A DNA stretch of 6,137 nt. Source: Cohaesibacteraceae bacterium (GTDB lineage Bacteria > Pseudomonadota > Alphaproteobacteria > Rhizobiales > Cohaesibacteraceae). Both the position numbers and the translations under genes were made by a program. Each line of letters opens with the position of its first letter. The first letter of the stretch is position 1. Shown here piece after piece: positions 1-6,072 of this stretch. The stretch spans positions 1-6,137 of the forward strand of contig JAESRR010000059.1 in NCBI GenBank assembly GCA_016764535.1. The letters run 5' to 3'. Under the pieces are notes generated by a model. That model was given only the letters and a program-made list of their open reading frames with translations. It did not search any database and was not told the DNA's origin.

Positions 1-1
1 G

Positions 2-970
2 GATCGGCAAGTGAGTACGTTCAAGGGCAAAACCATGGGTACAACATATCAGGTCAAAGCCATCAACCTGCCGGACACGGTGACGCAGGCGGAGCTGCAC
101 TCAGCGATCGAGGCTTCACTCAAACAGGTCAATAGCAACCTTTCCAACTGGCACAAAACGTCTGAAGTTTCGAGTTTCAATTTGTCCCCCAGCACATCAT
201 GGACGCCGGTTTCGGACGACTTTAAAATCGTGATGAAAGAGGCATTTCGTATCCACGATGAAAGCAATGGGCGCTTTGATGTTACACTCGCACCCCTGAT
301 TAATTTGTGGGGATTTGGGCCAAAAAAACAGACTGACTTACCCGATGATGCCCAGGTCAGACAGGCATTGTTAAAAGTCGGGATGACCCGCCTGCTGGAG
401 TTTGAAGCCAATCCCCCCCGTTTACGCAAACAGGCATCGGATGTAAGTGTCAATTTATCCGCAATTGCCAAGGGATTTGGCGTCGACCGTATTGCCCGTA
501 CCCTGCGTGATCATGGCATCAATGAATATCTTGTCGAGATCGGCGGCGATATGGTGGCACGTGGCAGAAATGGCGAGGACGAACTTTGGCAGGTTGGCAT
601 CGAAACACCCGATGCAATTAGCCGCTCCATCCAGTTAATAGTTCCGGTATCTGATTTTGGCCTCGCCACATCCGGTGATTATCGCAATTTCGTGATGAAA
701 GATGGCAAACGCTATTCACACATTCTTGACCCGGTGACAGGTAAACCTGTTACACATGAGCTGGCTTCCGTCACTGTACTTGCTGAAAATGCGATGCGTG
801 CAGACGGACTTGCTACAGCGATACTGGTGCTGGGTACACAAAATGGCATGGAATTGGCGAACCGTTTGATGCTCCCGGTGTTCTTCATCATTCGAAGTGA
901 GAACGGCTTTATAGAAAAACGCTCGGTGGCTTTTCAGACACTGATGTTACAACACGCAAACGGGCAGTAA
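2..970 (+). CDS. apbE: FAD:protein FMN transferase ApbE, 5'-truncated by the window edge
   Basis: ApbE transfers FMN from FAD to a threonine side chain of target flavoproteins. Next to nqr genes the expected targets are NqrB and NqrC on the outer face of the inner membrane. The frame is open to the window edge, and family members carry a lipoprotein signal before the GKTMGTTY segment. The GTG at 11 is therefore probably internal (a valine), and the true start with its signal peptide lies upstream. Numbering from codon 11, visible family motifs are GKTMGTTY (6-13), GRFDVTLAPLINLWGFG (87-103), LSAIAKG (149-155), EIGGD (176-180), SGDYRN (221-226), YSHILDPVTG (235-244) and the metal-site segment RADGLATA, with D265 and T269 intact. 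The C-terminal region is complete. nqrM follows after 6 nt, so the two are surely co-transcribed. The family call is firm. NQR as the target is inferred from the neighbour. Confidence 0.93.
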   Translation, partial: DRQVSTFKGKTMGTTYQVKAINLPDTVTQAELHSAIEASLKQVNSNLSNWHKTSEVSSFNLSPSTSWTPVSDDFKIVMKEAFRIHDESNGRFDVTLAPLINLWGFGPKKQTDLPDDAQVRQALLKVGMTRLLEFEANPPRLRKQASDVSVNLSAIAKGFGVDRIARTLRDHGINEYLVEIGGDMVARGRNGEDELWQVGIETPDAISRSIQLIVPVSDFGLATSGDYRNFVMKDGKRYSHILDPVTGKPVTHELASVTVLAENAMRADGLATAILVLGTQNGMELANRLMLPVFFIIRSENGFIEKRSVAFQTLMLQHANGQ

Positions 971-976
971 ATATAT

Positions 977-1216
977 ATGGCGACATTCGTTTTGGCTTTT
1001 GGAGTGCTCTTGCTCATAGTTCTGGGCATGTCGATTGGTGTGATATTTCGGCAAAAGCCCATTACCGGAAGCTGTGGCGGGTTGAATGCAATTTCAGATG
1101 CAGATCATTGTGTTGTCTGCAAACAATCGATTGATCCCAATAGTCCGCTACGCGAGAAGTTTGAATGCCCGCGCAAGAAAGCCCGGCGCGAAGCTTTGGA
1201 AAGACAACAGGCCTAA
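977..1216 (+). CDS. nqrM: Na+-NQR maturation protein NqrM (DUF539)
   Basis: This is a 79-residue membrane-anchored protein needed to assemble the Na+-translocating NADH:quinone oxidoreductase. The family role is to provide iron to the four-cysteine Fe site between NqrD and NqrE. One N-terminal transmembrane helix (about residues 3-24) is followed by the diagnostic FRQKPITGSCGG segment, which holds Cys33, the cysteine I recall as essential in studied members. Further cysteines are at 45, 48 and 64, followed by a basic tail (PRKKARREALERQ). The spacing C45-x2-C48-x15-C64 looks stretched compared with the family forms I remember, in which the last cysteines lie closer together. ATG follows the apbE stop after 6 nt with only a weak upstream purine signal, which suggests coupling to apbE translation. 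The identity is well supported by the motif and by the apbE neighbour. Confidence 0.93.
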   Translation: MATFVLAFGVLLLIVLGMSIGVIFRQKPITGSCGGLNAISDADHCVVCKQSIDPNSPLREKFECPRKKARREALERQQA

Positions 1217-1540
1217 GTGGTCACCAAACCTCGCATTCGCCTATCTCGACTTCGAGACATAGGCTGGTCACTTTGGGATCCGATCGGCATTTTATCTCCA
1301 GGAGATTGCTGGCAACAAATTGCTTTTCCGGATGAGTATGATGCATATTTATTATGTGTCGCATCGCAATTGCGACAAGGAGCAACCGAGCAAGTTGCAG
1401 TCGACTACCTGGTTGAAATTGAGTTAAATCACATGGGCCTGGAATTTACTTCGCTAACCTTTTCTCGAGCTAGTAATGTTGTACGCGCAATCAATAGTGA
1501 CAGTCTGCTTTGGAATGAATCTTCCACAACAAACATATAG
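1217..1540 (+). CDS. Small unknown protein in the apbE-nqrM unit
   Basis: This is a 107-residue soluble protein of unknown function with no signal peptide and no membrane helix. The GTG start directly follows the nqrM stop (TAA then GTG), with AGG about 5 nt upstream inside nqrM, so translational coupling is likely. The body has a recognisable pattern: LRDIGWSLWDPIGI near residues 12-25, DEYDAYLL near 39-46, then a helix-rich GATEQVAVDYLVEIE stretch ending in LNHMGL at about 70-75. I recall small proteins with the order WDPIG...DEYDSY...GA...YL..IE..HMGL in alphaproteobacteria, without an assigned role. The last 30 residues are polar and less patterned. The reading frame ends 5 nt before the convergent gene. 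It is most likely real. A link with NQR is only positional and is not supported by any motif. Confidence 0.75.
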   Translation: MVTKPRIRLSRLRDIGWSLWDPIGILSPGDCWQQIAFPDEYDAYLLCVASQLRQGATEQVAVDYLVEIELNHMGLEFTSLTFSRASNVVRAINSDSLLWNESSTTNI

Positions 1541-1545
1541 TAAAT

Positions 1546-1737
1546 TCATACCGGTTGAAACGGGATAAAGGCCAACGCACCAAAACATGCCGCGGCGATC
1601 AATCCGGCGATCCAGCATTTTGCTTTCCAGTATGATCCTTGCAATTTCCAGCTATCCCGGAACACTTTGCCACTCACAACAAAAACCACCAGAATGGCAA
1701 TGCCAGCAATCGGCGAACCTATAACCAGATCTGTCAC
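1546..1737 (-). CDS. Small two-helix membrane protein, unknown
   Basis: This 63-residue hydrophobic protein has two predicted transmembrane helices at about residues 4-22 and 41-60. They are joined by a basic, tryptophan- and lysine-containing loop (KVFRDSWKLQGSYWKAK), with a short tail of three residues. The loop charge suggests that it faces the cytoplasm with both ends outside. The start is a GTG with a good GGGAGA ribosome-binding site 8 nt upstream, which argues for a real gene despite its size. It lies alone on the minus strand, convergent with the preceding plus-strand unit (5 nt between stops) and divergent from the MATE exporter gene. I do not recognise a family. It could be a small membrane-protein subunit or a stress-type peptide, but nothing in the sequence decides this. 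Confidence 0.62.
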   Translation of the reverse strand: MTDLVIGSPIAGIAILVVFVVSGKVFRDSWKLQGSYWKAKCWIAGLIAAACFGALAFIPFQPV

Positions 1738-1745
1738 AACAATTA

Positions 1746-1751
1746 TCTCCC
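1746..1751 (-). promoter_or_regulatory. Ribosome-binding site of the 63-residue membrane protein
   Basis: GGGAGA on the minus strand lies 8 nt before the GTG at 1737. The only upstream ATG in frame is closed by a TAA directly before this start, so the site fixes the GTG as the initiation codon. Confidence 0.6.
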
Positions 1752-1864
1752 GGGCATGAAGCCTACTGCCTCTTAAACACAGCTACATAAAAAATCAAAA
1801 TCAGTCACCTGAAAAGCACGAGACTCTGCTAGAGACTGGGTAAATCAAAACTAAAATGCATAAC

Positions 1865-1868
1865 AGGA
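1865..1868 (+). promoter_or_regulatory. Ribosome-binding site of the MATE exporter gene
   Basis: AGGA lies 6 nt before the GTG at 1875. This supports the GTG over the in-frame ATG at codon 19 (1929), which has no comparable site. Confidence 0.6.
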
Positions 1869-1874
1869 CCCCCG

Positions 1875-3221
1875 GTGACCATTCAGGGCTACACACTTCA
1901 ACAACAAAATGGCTATAGCAGAGCCAGCATGGCGCGCCTTGCAGCATCCCTGTCTCTTTCGGGACTATTTGCCGCCAGCGCTATTCTGATCGACAGCAAT
2001 ATGGTTGCTCCCCTGGGCAAGGATGCCCTCGCCGCGATGGGACTTTCCGCCGGGTTGTTTGGCGCCTTCATGGCAGCCTTGTTCGGCCTCGGAACGGGCG
2101 CGCAAATTCTCCTGGCTGAAGCAGCAGGGCGTGGAAAGCGACAAATCTTCGCGCAGCGTCTGTGGTTTATGTTTGCACTTGGTCTGTCGCTTGCTCTCAT
2201 TCTTTCTCTGTTGTTGAAACTGCTACTGCCATTTCTTATTCAATGGCTGGCACCAACCCGGACGATTGCCATACTTACCAACGATTATCTGGGTCTGCTG
2301 GTTTATAGTCTGCCAATTGTATTTTGTTGTTATTTGCTTTCGATTTGCTTTGACGCGCAACGTAAACCGGCGCGGGAGCTGATGGGTTTTGCTTTTGAAC
2401 TTCCGGCAAATATAGCGCTCAATGCATTGCTGATTTACGGACTTCATGGATTTCCCGAACTCGGTTTAAAAGGCGCTGCGATCGCAACCCTTGTCGCACA
2501 ATCCGGTCGCCTCGCCTGGTTGATGACGCTTGTACTACTTGATGAACGCGTCACTGCGCGTGGCTATTATGTGGCGTCACGCGCCGAATATCGCAATATG
2601 GGGAAACTTCTCTGGCCGGTAAGCCTTAATGTTGCGATCCTCATTTTGGGTGCTCAATTTTATCAGCTGATTTTTTCACAATTACCCGTCACGGCTTTTG
2701 CAGCAATAGCATTGGTGGCACCATGGCTGACCCTTGCCAATGTCATTGGACGCGGCGTCGCACAATCAGCAACCATCTCATGTGCCAGCCTGCTTGATAA
2801 CCCAACAGCGCTCGCTCGTACTTTTGCGCCTGTTGAACACATCACCAAAGTCACCTCCATTGCATTGGCTGTTGCACTGCTGGTGATTTTGTCGATTGTT
2901 TACGGTCTGTCCTCTCATATACCCCGGGAGGTGCGACCAACGTTTCTATGGCTGGTACCACTTTCGGCAATTCTTGTTTACGTTCGTACCGGAGCAGTGA
3001 GTCTTGGCAACGTTTTACGTGCGGTAGACAAACCCGGCTGGGTGTTCAAAATCCAGATCGGATTGCAATGGGGTTTTGCCTTGCCAATCGTATTTGCGGG
3101 TGTTGTGATATTTGATCTGGCACCATTCTGGGCGGTGTCAGTACTCGTTCTGGAGGAAACAATCCGGCTGGCCTTTTTGCGGCACCGATTTAGAAAACTG
3201 GGACAAAACAGCAAGAATTAA
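1875..3221 (+). CDS. MATE family multidrug/Na+ (or H+) antiporter
   Basis: This 448-residue inner-membrane protein is rich in hydrophobic helices, consistent with the 12-helix, two-bundle MATE fold that exports cationic drugs or metabolites in exchange for Na+ or H+. Family signatures are IDSNMVAPLGKDALAAMG (39-56, with the helix-1 acidic residue D40), GTGAQILLAEAAGRG (73-87), the helix-5/6 segment GLKGAAIATLVAQSGR (197-212), and in the second half ALVAPWLTLANVIGRGVAQ (279-297). The N-terminal 20 residues are polar and end in basic residues before helix 1, as usual. The length is normal for the family and the frame is intact. The stop overlaps the stop of the convergent hydrolase gene by 4 bp. 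The substrate cannot be read from the sequence. A Na+ coupling ion would fit a host with Na+-NQR, but this is inference. It is distant enough from NorM that I give no symbol. Confidence 0.9.
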   Translation: MTIQGYTLQQQNGYSRASMARLAASLSLSGLFAASAILIDSNMVAPLGKDALAAMGLSAGLFGAFMAALFGLGTGAQILLAEAAGRGKRQIFAQRLWFMFALGLSLALILSLLLKLLLPFLIQWLAPTRTIAILTNDYLGLLVYSLPIVFCCYLLSICFDAQRKPARELMGFAFELPANIALNALLIYGLHGFPELGLKGAAIATLVAQSGRLAWLMTLVLLDERVTARGYYVASRAEYRNMGKLLWPVSLNVAILILGAQFYQLIFSQLPVTAFAAIALVAPWLTLANVIGRGVAQSATISCASLLDNPTALARTFAPVEHITKVTSIALAVALLVILSIVYGLSSHIPREVRPTFLWLVPLSAILVYVRTGAVSLGNVLRAVDKPGWVFKIQIGLQWGFALPIVFAGVVIFDLAPFWAVSVLVLEETIRLAFLRHRFRKLGQNSKN

Positions 3222-4075
3222 ATTACAATTTTCATAAGATCTTCGCCCAGGATTACTTCACCGGCGAAATCGGCTTGCACATCCTCTTTCATAAAATCCA
3301 GTTCCCGACGGGTTTTCTGTCTGATATGAGTTAGAACAAGTGTTTTAACACCACTCTTCGCGGCAATTTTCCCCGCTTCCGCCGAGGACATCAAAATGTG
3401 TTTTGAAACAACTTCCCGCTCAAATTCGGTTTGTTCTTCCTTGGAGAGGTAACAACACAACAACGGCACATCCGCCATATTTGCCAGTGCCTCCAGCCCC
3501 GCGCACATGACCGTATCACCACTGAATGCAAGTGCCTTGCGTTCTGCCTCAATCCTGTATCCAAGACACGGGAAATCATCAAACTCAATGCCCATACCAT
3601 GCCCGTGGCTCATCCGCTGGCTGAAAATAAAACAACCTTCCTCAACATATACAAGACCTTCATCAGTCTCGGTCACATCAAAAAGGGATTTAATATCAGT
3701 CAGTTTTTGCCCTGTGAGCGTTGCCTCTTTCTTTCGAAAGGCAACATCGGAGGCATAAACGCCATCAATCAGTGTTTCGATAATTTTTCGTGTACCAGGG
3801 GGACCAAATATTGGCAGCAAAACCTTACGACCACTGTTCCAGATACAAAACAACAAATCACCCAGGCCACCAATATGATCAAAGTGATGATGGGTTATGA
3901 GGATTGCATCAAGTTTTTCGGGAGGCACGCCCGCCTGCATCAAACGCGTTGATACACCACGACCGGCATCAAGCAATAAATTCCGGCCTGCCACCTGGAC
4001 CAGATGTGCCGGACCTTGTCGGTTCGGGTCTGGTTTTGGACCGCCGGTACCCAGCAATGTCAACCGAAATACCAA
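3218..4075 (-). CDS. Metallo-beta-lactamase-fold hydrolase, RNase Z/arylsulfatase-like
   Basis: From the TTG at 4075 this is a 285-residue cytoplasmic two-zinc hydrolase. It opens with the family N-terminus FRLTLLGTGGPKPDP. Metal ligands by motif are THHHFDH (H62, H64, D66, H67), a His in MSHGHGM (157 or 159), D187 in AFSGDT and H250 in VLTHIR. The segment KHILMSSAEAGKIA (225-238) matches the RNase Z-type histidine motif. All expected ligands are present, so the enzyme should be active. The long exosite arm of true tRNase Z (ElaC/Rnz) is not evident, so a ribonuclease or phosphodiesterase role is possible but unproven, and arylsulfatase-like or other phosphoesterase activity is equally open. 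The start was chosen because GGAG lies 7 nt upstream. The longer open frame reaches another TTG at 4168 (316 residues), but that codon sits in a terminator hairpin and adds residues unlike the family. Confidence 0.85.
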   Translation of the reverse strand: MVFRLTLLGTGGPKPDPNRQGPAHLVQVAGRNLLLDAGRGVSTRLMQAGVPPEKLDAILITHHHFDHIGGLGDLLFCIWNSGRKVLLPIFGPPGTRKIIETLIDGVYASDVAFRKKEATLTGQKLTDIKSLFDVTETDEGLVYVEEGCFIFSQRMSHGHGMGIEFDDFPCLGYRIEAERKALAFSGDTVMCAGLEALANMADVPLLCCYLSKEEQTEFEREVVSKHILMSSAEAGKIAAKSGVKTLVLTHIRQKTRRELDFMKEDVQADFAGEVILGEDLMKIVI

Positions 4076-4082
4076 ATCGTTT

Positions 4083-4086
4083 CTCC
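4083..4086 (-). promoter_or_regulatory. Ribosome-binding site of the metallo-hydrolase gene
   Basis: GGAG on the minus strand lies 7 nt before the TTG at 4075. It decides the start against the GTG at 4090 and the TTG at 4168, neither of which has a purine-rich site at suitable distance. Confidence 0.6.
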
Positions 4087-4151
4087 GCACAGAAAAGTCA
4101 ATGCCGCGCCAGGCGAGTTGCCATGTTCTATCATGCAGAGTTAAACAAACG

Positions 4152-4198
4152 AAAAACAGAAACGACAAAGGCGTGAGGGAATTTCACCCGCACGCCTT
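4152..4198 (-). terminator. Rho-independent terminator after the diflavin reductase gene
   Basis: Reading the minus strand, an 8-bp stem (AAGGCGTG with CACGCCTT, 4191-4198 and 4168-4175) continues past one mismatch into a 3-bp GGG/CCC stem with a 7-nt loop. It is followed directly by a T-rich tract with a run of five T at 4152-4156. It lies about 65 nt after the reductase stop and before the metallo-hydrolase gene, so the two are probably separate transcription units. On the plus strand the hairpin has no T tract, so it works in one direction only. Confidence 0.75.
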
Positions 4199-4208
4199 AT
4201 AATCCGCA

Positions 4209-4247
4209 CATGAATTGGACCCATGAACCGGAACCATGAAATTTACT
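4209..4247. repeat. Degenerate 13-bp tandem repeat, about three units
   Basis: CATGAA recurs at 4209, 4222 and 4235, exactly 13 nt apart. Units 1 and 2 also agree in the following bases (CATGAAYYGGAMC), while unit 3 keeps only the hexamer. It lies in the untranslated stretch between the diflavin reductase stop and the terminator. The role is unknown. It may be a decayed duplication. Confidence 0.4.
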
Positions 4248-4263
4248 TCACGGAACCAAATTC

Positions 4264-6012
4264 CTAGTACACGTCGCGGACATATCTCTTGTCTTTTTTC
4301 ATGGCATTAACGTAATCATGCGCACCATCAGCGGTTAACCCGCCTTCTCTGGCAATAACGTTGTGCAACATTTGATCGACATCTTTTGCCATGCGGGTTG
4401 CATCGCCGCACACATAGAAGTGACCACCATCCTGTAGTGCTGCGAAAAGCCTTTTTGACTTTTCCATCATCCGTGTCTGTACATAGATTTTTTGTTCCTG
4501 ATCCCGAGAAAAGGCCAGGTCAAGACCACTGAGCAAACCACTCTTCTGAAAGCCCATCAGTTCATCTTCATAGGAAAAATCCGTTGCAGCATGCTGGTCA
4601 CCAAAAAATAGCCAGTTCGTGCCTTTTGCCCCGATCTCCTGACGTTCCTGCAAGAACGCTCTAAAAGGAGCGATCCCGGTTCCAGGACCAACCATGATCA
4701 TCGGTACATCATTGTCTGTCGGTACGCGAAATGCCTTATTTGGTGTCACAAATACCGGAACGGTTGCATTTTCAGATACGCGATCTGCAAGGAAGGTCGA
4801 TGCGACACCTCCATGTTTACGCCCATGGCTTTCAAACCGTACCGAAGCGATCGTCAGATGGACAGAATCCGGGTGCAACTTGGAACTGGAAGATATCGAA
4901 TAGGCACGATGTTGCAATGGTTTTAGCAGTCCGGCCAGATCATCAGCACCCATTTTAATATCCGGCCAGGCATTCAATAGATCCAGAGAATCTTTTGACC
5001 AGAGATATGCATCAAGCGCTTCCCGATCACCATGCTCAACCACATGGCTCAGATGCACGTCATTTGCCCGCGCCTCGATTGCCTTGATAAAATCTCCTGA
5101 TGGCGTTGAAATTTCAAACTGCCCGAGCAACAGTTCACCCAGCGGCTTGTCAAAGCCGCCAACCGGTGTTTCAGCAGACAACTGAAGCCGCTCCAGCCAT
5201 GCGCTGACAAGAGCCGGATCATTTTGCGGGATTACACCAAGAGCATCTCCGGCTTCATAAACCGGTCCACCTTCTTCAAGGGCAATCTCAAAATGCCGTA
5301 TTTCCTTGGCAGAGCCTTCCTTTGACAACAGGCGGTTGAGCGTCAGAGCACCAGGATAGGGAGTTTTACGGGTCCATTTGCTTTTCGGTTTTTTGGGTTT
5401 TGTTGGCTGTGCAACAGATCCGTCACTTTCACCTGTCAGTTTTTCAAATTCAACAACCAGAGCATTGGTCCAGCCTTCGGCAAGCTCTTCATAATCGACA
5501 TCGCAATCAACCCGGGCATGCAGTCGTTTCGCGCCAAGCTGCTCAAAACGCAGATCTATTTGCTTGCCCGCTTCGCAAAATTCGTCATAGCCTGTATCGC
5601 CCAGAGACAGAACCGCAAATTGCAGCTGTTCGAGGCGCGGAGCGTCTGTTGATCTGAAAGCATCCCAAAACAATTCGGCATTGTCCGGCATTTCGCCTTC
5701 GCCATAGGTAGATGTGACCACCAGAACGTGGTTCATTTCCAGCATATCGACAATTTCAATGTCGTCCAGTGCTGCCATTTTGGTCGTTATGCCTATGCCA
5801 CCCAGCGCATCACAGACATCTTCACAGACCATCTCCGCATTACCGGTCTGTGTGCCATAGAGCACGTTCACACACAGCGCGGATTCCGCGCTCTGATTGA
5901 CACTCTCCTGTCCAATGGACATCTGGGTATGCAGGCCGGAAAAGAAACCGTTGAGCCAGGATTTTTGATCATCCGAAAATGGCGTATTCTCGGGAATAAA
6001 CGGGACTTTCAT
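4264..6012 (-). CDS. CysJ-type NADPH diflavin reductase (sulfite reductase flavoprotein alpha-like)
   Basis: From the ATG at 6012 this is a 582-residue electron carrier passing electrons NADPH to FAD to FMN to a partner. The N-terminal helix (PFIPENTPFS, then WLNGFFSGL, residues 4-27) corresponds to the short leader of CysJ. The flavodoxin domain (about 47-190) has FMN loops YGTQTGNAE (52-60), STYGEGEMPDN (101-111) and LGDTGY (137-142). A Lys/Pro-rich linker (about 202-215) leads to the FAD domain with HRAYSISSS (R369, Y371, S372) and GGVAST (401-406). The NADP domain has VGPGTGIAPFR (441-451), FGDQ (470-473), SRDQ and KIYVQ (502-512; the 2'-phosphate pocket, hence NADPH), YVCGDA (533-538) and the aromatic C-terminus ending RDVY. 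Homologues start at the MKVPFIPEN position, and GGA lies 9 nt upstream, so I prefer this start to the ATG at 6033. Sulfite reductase is the likeliest partner system, but no hemoprotein is visible here. Another assimilatory reductase is possible. Confidence 0.88.
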   Translation of the reverse strand: MKVPFIPENTPFSDDQKSWLNGFFSGLHTQMSIGQESVNQSAESALCVNVLYGTQTGNAEMVCEDVCDALGGIGITTKMAALDDIEIVDMLEMNHVLVVTSTYGEGEMPDNAELFWDAFRSTDAPRLEQLQFAVLSLGDTGYDEFCEAGKQIDLRFEQLGAKRLHARVDCDVDYEELAEGWTNALVVEFEKLTGESDGSVAQPTKPKKPKSKWTRKTPYPGALTLNRLLSKEGSAKEIRHFEIALEEGGPVYEAGDALGVIPQNDPALVSAWLERLQLSAETPVGGFDKPLGELLLGQFEISTPSGDFIKAIEARANDVHLSHVVEHGDREALDAYLWSKDSLDLLNAWPDIKMGADDLAGLLKPLQHRAYSISSSSKLHPDSVHLTIASVRFESHGRKHGGVASTFLADRVSENATVPVFVTPNKAFRVPTDNDVPMIMVGPGTGIAPFRAFLQERQEIGAKGTNWLFFGDQHAATDFSYEDELMGFQKSGLLSGLDLAFSRDQEQKIYVQTRMMEKSKRLFAALQDGGHFYVCGDATRMAKDVDQMLHNVIAREGGLTADGAHDYVNAMKKDKRYVRDVY

Positions 6013-6072
6013 GAACATTGTTCCGTCACGCATGTAATTATTATCAAGGGCGAAAACTACATATCGTAGCTG

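Larger units (their letters stand above)
1738..1874. other. Divergent intergenic region, 137 bp
   Basis: This region must hold the promoters of both the small membrane protein (-) and the MATE exporter (+). It is A/T-rich around 1780-1802 and 1841-1860. The hexamer GAGACT occurs twice, at 1820-1825 and 1832-1837, with starts 12 nt apart. A small inverted repeat, CTCT-GCT-AGAG, lies at 1824-1834 between and across them. TAAAAT at 1852-1857 could be a -10 element for the exporter, but no matching -35 element is visible. The GAGACT pair is a possible operator only. I see no convincing full promoter and no regulator gene beside it. Confidence 0.35.

Noticed and set aside
49..471. Minus-strand open frame antisense to apbE
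   Set aside because: It is a shadow of apbE. The plus frame holds the conserved ApbE motifs, and the antisense translation has no recognisable features.
1551..1564. Possible hairpin CCGGTT-GA-AACGGG near the end of the nqrM unit
   Set aside because: Only three consecutive base pairs form before a mismatch and there is no T run on either strand, so it is not a terminator.
3431..3952. Long plus-strand open frame (173 codons) antisense to the metallo-hydrolase
   Set aside because: The opposite strand carries an intact zinc-hydrolase with all ligand motifs. The antisense product is cysteine- and histidine-scattered with no family pattern and no ribosome-binding site that I could find.
6034..6072. 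GATAAT as a -10 promoter element before the diflavin reductase gene
   Set aside because: No sequence resembling a -35 element lies 16-18 nt upstream. An A/T-rich 39-nt gap easily yields such a hexamer.
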